A stretch of 64,000 nt of DNA, from assembly GCF_040253635.1 (NCBI RefSeq), contig NZ_JBEJGX010000003.1, positions 5,977,501 to 6,041,500 of the forward strand. Direction: 5' to 3'. The position numbers and the translations under genes are program-made. The notes below the pieces were generated by a model. That model worked only from the letters and a program-made list of their open reading frames with translations. It was not told where the DNA came from and did not search any database. The stretch's first letter is position 1; each line of letters begins with the position of its first letter. Positions 32,832 through 41,224 of the stretch are shown piece after piece. The DNA comes from Streptomyces sp. Edi2 (GTDB taxonomy: Bacteria; Actinomycetota; Actinomycetes; Streptomycetales; Streptomycetaceae).

Positions 32832-35800
32832 TCAGATCTCGCCCTTGTGGGTGAGGTAGTTGAAGGCCACCCAGCCCGGCAGCACCGGCAGCCAGAAGAC
32901 CATCAGGCGGAACAGCAGCACCGCCGGGAACGACGTATCGGCGGCGAGCCCGGAGACCGTCAGCGCACCGATCAGCGCGCCCTCGACGGCACCCACACCG
33001 CCCGGCGTCGGCGCGGCCGAGCCCAGCGCGTTACCGGCCAGGAAGGCCACCGCGATGCTCGCGTAGCTGATCGTGTCGCCGCCGCCGAACGCGCGGATCG
33101 AGGCGTCCAGGCACATCACGTTCGCCGCCGTCAGCAGCAGCATCCCGCCGATGCCGGTGACCAGCTTCCCGGGCCGCTGCAGGATGTCCAGCATCCGCGG
33201 GACCACCCCCGCGAACAGCGACCGCACCCGGGTCGAGACGAACTTCCGCAGCGCCGGCACCGCCGTGACGATCAGGACCAGTACGGCCACGGTCAGCAGT
33301 CCGGCGATGACCGTACGGGACGGCGAGATCGTCGGGGTCTGCTCCTGGGTGCCGGTCAGGTAGCCGAAGACCAGCAGCAGCAGGACATGGCTGCCCAGAC
33401 CGAACAGCTGGGACGCGCCGACGCTCGCCACCGCCAGCCCGGGCCGGACCCCGGCGCGCTGCAGGAAGCGGGTGTTGAGCGCCACTCCGCCGATCGCGGC
33501 CGGCGCCACCAGCTTCACGAAGTTGCCCGCGATCTGCGCGATCACCGTCCGGACGAACGACACCCGCTCCGTGACGAACCCCAGCAGGCTCATCGCCGCC
33601 GCGATATACGTCAGCCCCGAGAAGAGCATCGCGACCAGCACCCACTCCCAGCGGGCCTTGTTGACCATGTCGCCGAGGTTGAAGTTGGTGAGCTGGGACA
33701 GCAGGAGGTACACGGCGAAGGCGCCGGCGATCCAGGTGATCAGGATGCGCGGGCTGAGCCGTTCCAGCTTCGCGGGTTCGATCACCGCCGTCGGACGGAT
33801 CAGCAGCACCTGCCGGCGGATCTGGGCGAGCAGGTCCTCCTCGCGGGCCTCCTCCGAGGCATCGTCCAGGGCCCGCTTCTCGGCGGTCTTCTCCGCATGC
33901 CGCTCGGCCCGCATCGTCTTGCGGTCCTTGGGGCCCTCCGCCTCTCGTGACTCCCGTGCCTCCTTGGCGGCCTGGGAGGCCTCCAGCACCGCCTCGCGCT
34001 CCCGCTTGGCGCGCTCACGGGCGAGCTGGCGCAGCGTCGCGCGGGTGGTGCGGCTCAGCGCGATCGGCTGCAGCAGCGGCAGGCTGTCGGCGACCGCGTC
34101 CGGGCCCAGCACCTCGACGGCCGCGGCCACCGCGCGCTCGGCACCCACCCGCAGACCGCAGGTGGCCAGCAACTGGGCGATGTCCATCCGCAGCACGAGA
34201 TCACCGGCCGCGATCTCGCCGCCGCGCAGCTCGGTCAGGACGATGGTGCCGGAACGATCCATCAGCAGCGCGTCCCCGACCAGCCGCCGGTGCGCGATGC
34301 GCCGCGACTGCAGCGCCTCGACCTGCCGCCATGCGCTGTGCATCAGCGCGTCGGTGATCTCCTCGTCGGCCAGCGAGTCGAAGGTGCGGCCGCCGATGTG
34401 CTCGTAGACCAGCATCACCGCGTCCGGGCCGAGCTCGGAGGTGGCGATCAGCTTGGGGGCGTGGGCGCCGGCCGCGATGGCCGCGTACGCCAGCAGCGCC
34501 TCTTGCTCCAGCGCCTGGCGCAGCGACTGCAGACTGCGGCGCTGGTTGATGCCGCGCAGCGAGAGCCGGCGCCACACGCGGTAGAAGAAGCCGTGCGCCT
34601 GCTGCTCGCGGTCGACGACGGTGACATCGATCGGCGGCCCGTCCTCCAGCGTGACGAGGTAGCGGCGGCCGCGGTCGGGGTGGTCCCAGTGGTCGGTGGT
34701 GCCGGCGTCCTCCGCACGCAGCGCCGAGACCGGGTGGAAGCCGACCCGGCGCAGTCCCGCGAGCAGGTTCTGGCCGGTGGGGCGGACATTGGGGGAGCCG
34801 ACCGCGTAGAGGGTGCCGTAGGCGACGGTCCACCCGATCAGCACGGTCGTGATGATCGCGAACGGGGTGGTGTACCGCCCGACCAGCACCGCGAACGCGT
34901 CCAGCAGCAGCACGCACCACATCGCGACCCGCCAGCGCGGCCGCCGGGACATGCCCACCGCCGTCATATAGGCGATCACCGGGGCCAGATAGCTGTGCAC
35001 CGGAGCGGAGAGCGAACCGTTCTCCAGGGGCTGGGTCAGCGCGTCCCGGATGGAGACGGGCGCGGCATCGGCCACCCACAGATCGGCGGCCAGCGACACC
35101 CCGTGGGCGAGGACGGCGGCCAGCACCCCGTCCGCGATCCGCAGCCCGTCGCGCTTGATCAGCCGCTCCACGGCGAACGCCACCGGCACGATCAGCACCG
35201 CGACGCTGGAGGTCAGCCCCGCCAGGTTGATCAGCAGCGGGGGCGCCGCCTTCGCGCCGGTGCCGATGTCCCGTGCCAGGCCCTGGGTGGTGCCGTGGGC
35301 GAAGGTGGCGAGCCCCAGGACGAGGGCGATCCCGGCGATGCCGAGCAGCAGGCGCAGCAGGTCGGCGGGGCGGTGCACCCGGGCGGGCAGCAGCGGTTCG
35401 TCGCCGGAGACCCGGTCGACGTGGAACTCGCCGTACTCGTCGGAGCTCAGGTCGGAACGGTGCGAGCCCGTGTGGGGCTTGTCCGGAGCGGCGTGGGGCC
35501 TGTCCGGAGCCGTGGGGGGAGCCGGCTGGGGCTTGCCCAGGGGCGTGCCGGCCTCCGGCTCCTCGCGCCGCTCGCGCGCGGCCGGTCCGTCCTGTCCCTG
35601 CTCGGGCTCCTTGCCGTTCCGCTCCTCCTCGCTCTTCTCCTCGTCCCGCTCGGTTGGCTCGGGCTCCTTGGGCTCTTCCGGCCTCTCGGACGCCCCGGGT
35701 CGTTCGGCCTTCTCGATCGTGCTCGCCTTTTCGGTAGCGGAAGCCGTGCCCGGCCTCCGTTGGTGCGTCCCCTGTGGCGCCGCCTGCTGCCGCTTCGGCC

Positions 35801-35927
35801 GCTCGGTCGGTGCGGCCGGTCCGGGCGCGGTGCCTGCGGCGTCGACGGCCAGTGCCTCAGGGGTGCCCGCCTCCCGTGGAGGCGCCGCACCCTGCTGCTC
35901 GGCTGTCTCTTCTTGATCTCGTATCAC
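32832..35927 (-). CDS. large membrane protein: TM domain, kinase-like domain and UPF0104/LPG-synthase-like flippase domain
   Basis: 1031 residues, GTG start with poor SD. Residues 1-160 are an acidic/Pro-rich tail. Residues ~165-395 contain about six membrane helices. Residues ~400-620 resemble a degenerate kinase (LLAYAAIAAGAHAPKLIATS, AVMLVYEHIGGRTF, MDRSGTIVLTELRGGEIA). A charged coiled-coil Lys/Arg/Glu region (~625-715) follows. Residues ~730-1031 are the lysylphosphatidylglycerol-synthase TM/UPF0104 domain (NFVKLVAPAAIGGVALNTRFLQRAG; TPGGVGAVEGALIGAL). A lipid-linked sugar or lipid flippase role is inferred. Confidence 0.85.
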   Translation of the reverse strand: MIRDQEETAEQQGAAPPREAGTPEALAVDAAGTAPGPAAPTERPKRQQAAPQGTHQRRPGTASATEKASTIEKAERPGASERPEEPKEPEPTERDEEKSEEERNGKEPEQGQDGPAARERREEPEAGTPLGKPQPAPPTAPDRPHAAPDKPHTGSHRSDLSSDEYGEFHVDRVSGDEPLLPARVHRPADLLRLLLGIAGIALVLGLATFAHGTTQGLARDIGTGAKAAPPLLINLAGLTSSVAVLIVPVAFAVERLIKRDGLRIADGVLAAVLAHGVSLAADLWVADAAPVSIRDALTQPLENGSLSAPVHSYLAPVIAYMTAVGMSRRPRWRVAMWCVLLLDAFAVLVGRYTTPFAIITTVLIGWTVAYGTLYAVGSPNVRPTGQNLLAGLRRVGFHPVSALRAEDAGTTDHWDHPDRGRRYLVTLEDGPPIDVTVVDREQQAHGFFYRVWRRLSLRGINQRRSLQSLRQALEQEALLAYAAIAAGAHAPKLIATSELGPDAVMLVYEHIGGRTFDSLADEEITDALMHSAWRQVEALQSRRIAHRRLVGDALLMDRSGTIVLTELRGGEIAAGDLVLRMDIAQLLATCGLRVGAERAVAAAVEVLGPDAVADSLPLLQPIALSRTTRATLRQLARERAKREREAVLEASQAAKEARESREAEGPKDRKTMRAERHAEKTAEKRALDDASEEAREEDLLAQIRRQVLLIRPTAVIEPAKLERLSPRILITWIAGAFAVYLLLSQLTNFNLGDMVNKARWEWVLVAMLFSGLTYIAAAMSLLGFVTERVSFVRTVIAQIAGNFVKLVAPAAIGGVALNTRFLQRAGVRPGLAVASVGASQLFGLGSHVLLLLVFGYLTGTQEQTPTISPSRTVIAGLLTVAVLVLIVTAVPALRKFVSTRVRSLFAGVVPRMLDILQRPGKLVTGIGGMLLLTAANVMCLDASIRAFGGGDTISYASIAVAFLAGNALGSAAPTPGGVGAVEGALIGALTVSGLAADTSFPAVLLFRLMVFWLPVLPGWVAFNYLTHKGEI

Positions 35928-36083
35928 CAGTCACCGTCCGGAAGATGGTGGCACGGCCGACCGGTGGAGGGGGGCATCAGGGTGCATTTCGGGGGTGCGG
36001 GAAGCGGAACGCCCTCCCATCACCGGGGCAGTCGCGCCTTGCCGCCGACCTCTTGAAGGCGCCGGACCGTGTGTCCGATCCCA

Positions 36084-36106
36084 TTGTCGGTGCCGTACGG
36101 CAGGAT
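36084..36106 (+). promoter_or_regulatory. PafBC-type (RecA-NDp) promoter of the ATL gene
   Basis: TTGTCGGTG (36084-36092), 8 nt, CAGGAT (36101-36106), then 7 nt to the ATG at 36114. This matches the mycobacterial RecA-independent DNA-damage motif TTGTCRGTG-N8-TAnnnT with one deviation (C for T in the -10). Confidence 0.55.
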
Positions 36107-36113
36107 GGACCGA

Positions 36114-36620
36114 ATGAGTGGGACCGGAGATGAGGCGGCGGGTGAATTCCCCGCAAACCCGGAAGATCCGGAGTACCCGGAGTACGCGGAACGGGTCCTG
36201 GCGGTTGCCGAGCTGATCCCGGCGGGCCGGGTGATGACGTACGGCGATGTCGCGGAGTGGCTCAAGGAGGAGGAGCAGCCCGAAGGGCTGGTGGCGGAGG
36301 GCGGTGGCGGGCGAGGGACGGGCGGGCCGCGGCAGGTGGGGCGGGTGATGGCGCTCTACGGCGCCGCCGTGCCCTGGTGGCGGGTGGTGCGCGCGGACGG
36401 CCGGCTGCTGCCCGGCAGTGAACTGCGCGCCCTGGGGCACTACCGCGACGAGGGCACCCCCTTGCGGACGGCCCCGCATGCCGCCGAGGACCACATACCG
36501 CGGCTCGACATGCGGCGGGCCCGCTGGGACGGGCGCCAGGACGGAGACGCGGACGGCGGCGTGGGTGGTGGCGCGAACGGTGGCGCGGGCGGTGCTGCGG
36601 ACGGCGGCGCGGCTCCCTAG
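36114..36620 (+). CDS. alkyltransferase-like (ATL) DNA-binding protein
   Basis: 168 residues. The start is ATG 36114, placed at the predicted +1; ATG 36105 is the alternative. MGMT-type DNA-binding fold: YAERVLAVAELIPAGRVMTYGDVAEWL with the helix-turn-helix, then RQVGRVMALYG and PWWRVVRADGRL. The alkyl-acceptor Cys of MGMT (PCHRV) is Trp, so this is an ATL protein. ATLs bind O6-alkylguanine and flag it for nucleotide excision repair. A Gly/Ala/Asp-rich tail (~142-168) is extra. It lies upstream of adnA. Confidence 0.9.
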   Translation: MSGTGDEAAGEFPANPEDPEYPEYAERVLAVAELIPAGRVMTYGDVAEWLKEEEQPEGLVAEGGGGRGTGGPRQVGRVMALYGAAVPWWRVVRADGRLLPGSELRALGHYRDEGTPLRTAPHAAEDHIPRLDMRRARWDGRQDGDADGGVGGGANGGAGGAADGGAAP

Positions 36621-36813
36621 CGCCGACGGCACCGCGCGACGGGCCGTGGCAGGCTCAGCGGCCCGGACGCGGCCTGGCGTAGCGTCGGGCACTGCCGTCA
36701 CGACGACGGCTCCGCCGCGCACCGCGCAGCCGGACCACCCCTGACCGGCGGCCCGCGGCGCCGCGCACCACGCACGCACCACGACCAGCACCTCCTCAGG
36801 ACCGGCGATCCAC

Positions 36814-39800
36814 GTGAGTTCCTCCTTCTCGGCCTCCCCGGCCATCCCGCCGGCGCCGCCCCACCGGGTGGCGCCGCGGGGTGCCGCAGGCACGTACCGG
36901 CTGGTGCGCACCCCGCCGGGGCGGGTGGCTCCTCCTGCGTTGGACGCAGCCCAGCGCGCCGTGGTTGACCACCGGCAGGGGCCGCTGCTGGTGCTGGCCG
37001 GACCGGGCACCGGAAAGACCACGACCCTGGTGGAGTCGGTGGCCCGCCGGGTGCGGGCCGGCGGCGACCCCGAGCGGATCCTCGTCCTGACCTTCAGCCG
37101 CAAGGCCGCCGTCGAACTCCGCGACCGGCTCGCGGCCCGGCTGGCCGACCTGGAGAACCCGGTCGGCGGCGCGCCCGCCACAGGGGGCGGACCACGGGCG
37201 GGCATCCCGCAGGCGACGACCTTCCACTCCTTCTGCTACGCCCTGGTCCGCGCCCATCAGGACGCCGACCTCTTCGCCGACCCGGTGCGGCTGCTGTCCG
37301 GACCCGAGCAGGATCTCGTCGTCCGCGAGCTCCTGGCCGGACAGGCGGAACTGGCCGGCGCCGGCCGTGCCCCGGTGAACTGGCCGGACGAGCTGCGGGC
37401 CTGCCTGACCACCCGCGGCTTCGCCGACGAGGTCCGTGCGGTGCTCGCCCGCAGCCGCGAACTGGGCCTGGGCCCGGACGCCCTCGGCGCCTTCGCCCGG
37501 CGCACCGGCCGCCCCGACTGGAGCGCCGCGGCCGGCTTCCTCGCCGAATACCTCGACGTCCTGGACGCCCAGGGCGTACTGGACTACGCCGAACTGGTGC
37601 ACCGCGCGGTGCTGCTCGCCGAACGCACCGACGTCGCGGCGCACCTGGCCGCCTCCTATGACGCGGTCTACGTCGACGAGTACCAGGACACCGACGTCGC
37701 CCAGGTACGGCTGCTGCGCGCGCTCGCCGGCAACCACGGAGCGACGGGGGCGCCGGGCTCCCCGGGACGCACCCTCGTCGCCTTCGGCGACCCCGACCAG
37801 TCGATCTACGCCTTCCGGGGCGCCGACGTCAACGGCATCCTCGACTTCCCCGAGACCTTCCGCCGCGGGGACGGCACCCCCGCCCCGGTGGCCGTGCTCG
37901 GCACCTCCCGGCGCTCCGGCGCCGCGCTGCTCGCGGCCACCCGGCTGCTGACCCGCAGGATGCCGCTCACCCGCCTCCCGGCCCGGACGGTACGCGCCCA
38001 CCGCGAGCCGGTGCCCGTACGGGACGGCGGCCGCGTCGAGGTGTACACGTACCCGACGCCCGGCAGCGAGCTCGACAACATCGCCGACATCCTGCGCCGC
38101 GCCCATCTGGAAGACGGCGTGCCCTGGCGCGAGATGGCCGTCCTCGTACGCGCCGGGGGGCGCTCACTCCCCGCGGTACGCCGTGCGCTCACCTCGGCCG
38201 GGGTACCCCTCGACATCGACGGCGACGATCTGCCGCTGCGCCACGAACCCGCGGTCGCCCCCCTGCTGACGGCACTACGGGCGGCGGCGCGGGCCGCGCT
38301 GGGGCAGGGTCCGGCGGGGGCCGGGGCAGGCGGGACCGGCTCGGACGGGGCCGGCTCGGACGGAGCCGGCCCGGACGGTGCTGGCCTGGACGGTGCCGGT
38401 CCCGGCGGTCCTGGCGAGGCGGGAGCTGCCGCGGGCGCCGTCGGTGAGGCCACTTCCGGAGACGTCCCCTCCGGTACGGCCGCCCCCGATGACGCCTCGT
38501 TCGCCGAGGTCACCCCCGATGACGACCCGTTCGCCGAGGTCGATCCTGATGGCGCCCTGTTCGCCGAGGCCGATCCTGATGACCTCCCGTTCGCCGAGGC
38601 CGCCCCCGATCCGGCCTCCGACCCGGCCCCCGCCGGAGTCGCCGCCCGCCCCGTACTCGATGCCGAAACCGCCCTCGACCTGCTGACCTCCCCCCTCGGC
38701 GGCATGGACTCCGCCGATCTGCGACGGCTGGGCCGGGCCCTGCGCGAGGAGGAACGGGCCGCCGGACAGACACCTCCGCGGCCCTCCGACGAACTGATCG
38801 CCCAGGCGCTCGCCGAACCGCAGCGCCTGGTGGCGCACGACCCCGCCTACGCCCGCGGCGCCCAGCGGCTCGGGCTGCTGCTGCGCAAGGCCCGCGAACT
38901 GCTGGCCGGCGGCGGCACCGCGGAACAGGCGCTGTGGGAGCTGTGGGACGGCACCCCCTGGCCGCAGCGCCTGGAGCGGGCCGCCCACCGCGGCGGTGCC
39001 GCCGGGCGCAACGCCGACCGCGACCTGGACGCCGTCGTCGCCCTCTTCGAGACCGCCGCCCGCGCCGAGGAGCGCACCGGCGGCCGCGGCGCGCTCAACT
39101 TCCTGGAAGAACTCGACGCCCAGGACATCGCCGCCGACACCCTCACCCGCCGCGCGGTGCGCCCCGACGCCGTACGGCTGATGACCGCACACCGCGCCAA
39201 GGGCCTGGAATGGCGGCTCGTCGTCGTCGCCGGAGTCCAGGAAGGCCTCTGGCCCGACCTGCGCCGCCGCGGATCGCTCCTGGAAGCCGACCGGATCGGC
39301 CGCGACGGCCTGGCCGAACCGCTCACCCCGGGCGCGCTGCTCGCCGAGGAACGCCGGCTGTTCTACGTCGCCGCCACCCGGGCCCGCGAACGCCTGGTCG
39401 TCACCGCGGTGAAGGCCGCTGCCGACGACGGCGACCAGCCCTCCCGTTTCCTGACCGAGCTGGGCGTCACCCCCCAGGACGTCACCGGCCGCCCGCGCCG
39501 CCCCCTCTCGGTGGCCGCGCTCGTCGCCGAGCTGCGCGCCACCACCGTCGACCCGGATGCCACCCCCGCGCTGCGCGAGGCCGCCGCCCAGCGGCTCGCG
39601 AAACTGGCCGCCCTGCACGACGACGATCACCACCCCCTGGTACCGGCTGCCCACCCGGACAACTGGTGGGGCCTGTTCGAACCCACCCACAGCACCGTCC
39701 CGCTGCGCGACCGCGACCGTCCCGTGGTCCTCTCCGGCAGCGCCCTCGACCAGCTCGCCAACACCTGCTCCCTCCAGTGGTTCCTGGGCCGCGAGGTCAA

Positions 39801-40578
39801 GGCGGACACCCCCGCCACCGCCGCCCAGGGCTTCGGCAACGTGGTGCATGTGCTCGCCGACGAGGTCGCCTCCGGCCGCACCCCCGCCGATCTGTCCGTC
39901 CTGATGGAGCGCCTGGACTCCGTATGGGACTCCCTCGCCTTCGACGCCCCCTGGAAGTCACGCCAGGAGAAGGAGTCCGCCCGCGCCGCCCTGGAGCGCT
40001 TCCTGCGCTGGCACGTCATGGAACGCGAGACCCGTGGCCGGGACACCGCCGCCACCGAGCACGGCTTCGACCTCACCCTCCGGGCCGGCGCCTACGAGGT
40101 CCGCATCCGCGGCAGCATGGACCACGTCTCCCGGGACGCGCAGGGCCGGGCGTATGTCGTCGACTTCAAGACCGGCAAACAGAAGCCGACCGGCCCCGAG
40201 GTCGCCCGCCACCCCCAGCTCGCCGTCTACCAGCTCGCGGTGCGCGAGGGCGCGGTCGACGACGCCTTCGACGGCCGCACGCCGCAGCTGGGCGGCGCGG
40301 AACTGGTGCATCTGCGGCTGGGCGCGGCCCAGAAGGAAGGCGGCGACGCCCTGCCCGCCGTACAGGCACAGCAGCCGCTGGAGGCGGCGGCCCCCTCGGC
40401 GGACGAAGGGGGCGCCCCGGCGGAGGCCGGGGGCGAGTGGGTCGGCGAACTGCTCGCCACCGCGGCGGGCCGCGTACTGGAAGAGCGGTTCACCCCGACC
40501 ACCGGCACCCACTGCACCCACTGCACCTTCCGGGCATCATGCAGCGCACAGCCGGAGGGACGGCACGTCGTCGAGTGA
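36814..40578 (+). CDS. adnA: AdnA-like UvrD-family helicase/nuclease subunit
   Basis: 1254 residues, GTG start. SF1A motifs: AGPGTGKTTT, FSRKAAVELRDR, DEYQDTD, FGDPDQSIYAFRGAD, MTAHRAKGLEWRLVVVAG and YVAATRARERLVV. The C-terminal RecB-like nuclease: GNVVHVLADE, VVDFKTGKQKP (PD-(D/E)xK) and a Cys set NTCSLQW ... HCTHCTFRASC, i.e. C...CxxCx5C as in AddB/Cas4 [4Fe-4S] nucleases. A low-complexity insert (~490-610) has four 10-residue repeats. With AdnB it would resect DNA double-strand breaks. adnA/adnB assignment is by order and similarity to mycobacterial AdnAB. Confidence 0.9.
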   Translation: MSSSFSASPAIPPAPPHRVAPRGAAGTYRLVRTPPGRVAPPALDAAQRAVVDHRQGPLLVLAGPGTGKTTTLVESVARRVRAGGDPERILVLTFSRKAAVELRDRLAARLADLENPVGGAPATGGGPRAGIPQATTFHSFCYALVRAHQDADLFADPVRLLSGPEQDLVVRELLAGQAELAGAGRAPVNWPDELRACLTTRGFADEVRAVLARSRELGLGPDALGAFARRTGRPDWSAAAGFLAEYLDVLDAQGVLDYAELVHRAVLLAERTDVAAHLAASYDAVYVDEYQDTDVAQVRLLRALAGNHGATGAPGSPGRTLVAFGDPDQSIYAFRGADVNGILDFPETFRRGDGTPAPVAVLGTSRRSGAALLAATRLLTRRMPLTRLPARTVRAHREPVPVRDGGRVEVYTYPTPGSELDNIADILRRAHLEDGVPWREMAVLVRAGGRSLPAVRRALTSAGVPLDIDGDDLPLRHEPAVAPLLTALRAAARAALGQGPAGAGAGGTGSDGAGSDGAGPDGAGLDGAGPGGPGEAGAAAGAVGEATSGDVPSGTAAPDDASFAEVTPDDDPFAEVDPDGALFAEADPDDLPFAEAAPDPASDPAPAGVAARPVLDAETALDLLTSPLGGMDSADLRRLGRALREEERAAGQTPPRPSDELIAQALAEPQRLVAHDPAYARGAQRLGLLLRKARELLAGGGTAEQALWELWDGTPWPQRLERAAHRGGAAGRNADRDLDAVVALFETAARAEERTGGRGALNFLEELDAQDIAADTLTRRAVRPDAVRLMTAHRAKGLEWRLVVVAGVQEGLWPDLRRRGSLLEADRIGRDGLAEPLTPGALLAEERRLFYVAATRARERLVVTAVKAAADDGDQPSRFLTELGVTPQDVTGRPRRPLSVAALVAELRATTVDPDATPALREAAAQRLAKLAALHDDDHHPLVPAAHPDNWWGLFEPTHSTVPLRDRDRPVVLSGSALDQLANTCSLQWFLGREVKADTPATAAQGFGNVVHVLADEVASGRTPADLSVLMERLDSVWDSLAFDAPWKSRQEKESARAALERFLRWHVMERETRGRDTAATEHGFDLTLRAGAYEVRIRGSMDHVSRDAQGRAYVVDFKTGKQKPTGPEVARHPQLAVYQLAVREGAVDDAFDGRTPQLGGAELVHLRLGAAQKEGGDALPAVQAQQPLEAAAPSADEGGAPAEAGGEWVGELLATAAGRVLEERFTPTTGTHCTHCTFRASCSAQPEGRHVVE
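38491..38610 (+). repeat. four 30-bp tandem repeats inside adnA
   Basis: Units 38491-38520, 38521-38550, 38551-38580 and 38581-38610 encode DDASFAEVTP, DDDPFAEVDP, DGALFAEADP and DDLPFAEAAP. They follow a 15-bp repeat tract encoding GSDGA/GPDGA (38336-38410). Confidence 0.92.
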
Positions 40579-40820
40579 GCGGGGCCGCGGCGCTTGGCTT
40601 GTTTCCCACGTTGTCGGCTTCCCCGCCGTGAGGGTTTCTCTTGTTTCGCCTGCGGCGGGCCGGTCCGCTGCGCTTTGCCTCGGACCGTTTTTGGCTTTGG
40701 CCGCCGTGGGAGTTCGCCGCCGTGGCGCCTGCGGCGGGCGTGGGTGGTCGGGTGCGGTGCCGCTCCTCCGGACTCCGTCCTGCGGCGCGGCCCCTCCCGT
40801 GAGTGGGTGGAAGAACCTGC

Positions 40821-40856
40821 GTGGGGGTGCACGTGATCGTTTACGTGCACCCCCAC
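40821..40856 (+). terminator. hairpin downstream of adnA, possible terminator
   Basis: Perfect 14-bp stem (40821-40834 with 40843-40856), loop GATCGTTT. It is 243 nt after the adnA stop; no U-tract follows. Confidence 0.5.
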
Positions 40857-40886
40857 CGGCCTTCACCTCCCTCCACCACGGGAGGG

Positions 40887-41006
40887 GACGGGCCGGAGGG
40901 GCAGGGTGTCCGGGCTTTGCTTCCGAAGATCAAAATAAAGAGCAAAGGCGGAGCGCAGCGAAGCGTAAAGCGAAGCAGTCCGGACACCCTGCCCCTCCGG
41001 CCCGTC
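40887..41006. repeat. perfect 27-bp inverted repeat with 66-nt loop
   Basis: Arms 40887-40913 and 40980-41006 are exactly complementary. The loop contains CAAAATAAAG and GCGAAGCGTAAAGCGAAG. It forms the centre of the adnA-adnB intergenic structure. Confidence 0.92.
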
Positions 41007-41194
41007 ACCGCACCCACAGCCCCGCGCAGCGGCCCCGCCCGCCGCCAGGCGCAACGGCGGCGAACTCCCACGGCGGGACAGTCGAAAGCGGGGTGAGGCA
41101 AAGCGCAGCGGACGGGCCCGCCGCCAGGCGCAACAAAGAGAAACCCCCACGGCGGGACAGCCGAAAACGTGGGAAGCAAGCCAAGCGCAGCGGA

Positions 41195-41217
41195 TTGTCA
41201 GTGGCGACCGCTACGGT
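41195..41217 (+). promoter_or_regulatory. PafBC-type (RecA-NDp) promoter of adnB, leaderless
   Basis: TTGTCAGTG (41195-41203), exactly 8 nt, TACGGT (41212-41217), then 7 nt to the GTG at 41225. This is a perfect match to TTGTCRGTG-N8-TAnnnT and predicts +1 at the start codon. Confidence 0.7.
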
Positions 41218-41224
41218 TTTTGTT

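Larger units (their letters stand above)
40586..41194. repeat. nested inverted-repeat region between adnA and adnB
   Basis: This 0.6-kb gap is built from long imperfect inverted arms, left ~40586-40760 and right ~41004-41194, matching over ~170-190 bp. Each arm contains two related subunits ending in a CGCCTGCGGCGGGC-type core. Between the arms sit a 14-bp hairpin (40821-40856) and a perfect 27-bp inverted repeat (40887-40913 with 40980-41006) whose 66-nt loop holds AT-richer sequence with several CGAAGC-type motifs. No reading frame here looks coding. The CGCCTGCGGCGGGC core resembles intergenic repeats I recall from other streptomycetes. Confidence 0.85.

Noticed and set aside
40605..40630. 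TTGTCGGCT within the left repeat arm, resembling the PafBC motif.
   Set aside because: No TAnnnT at the required spacing and no gene start nearby.
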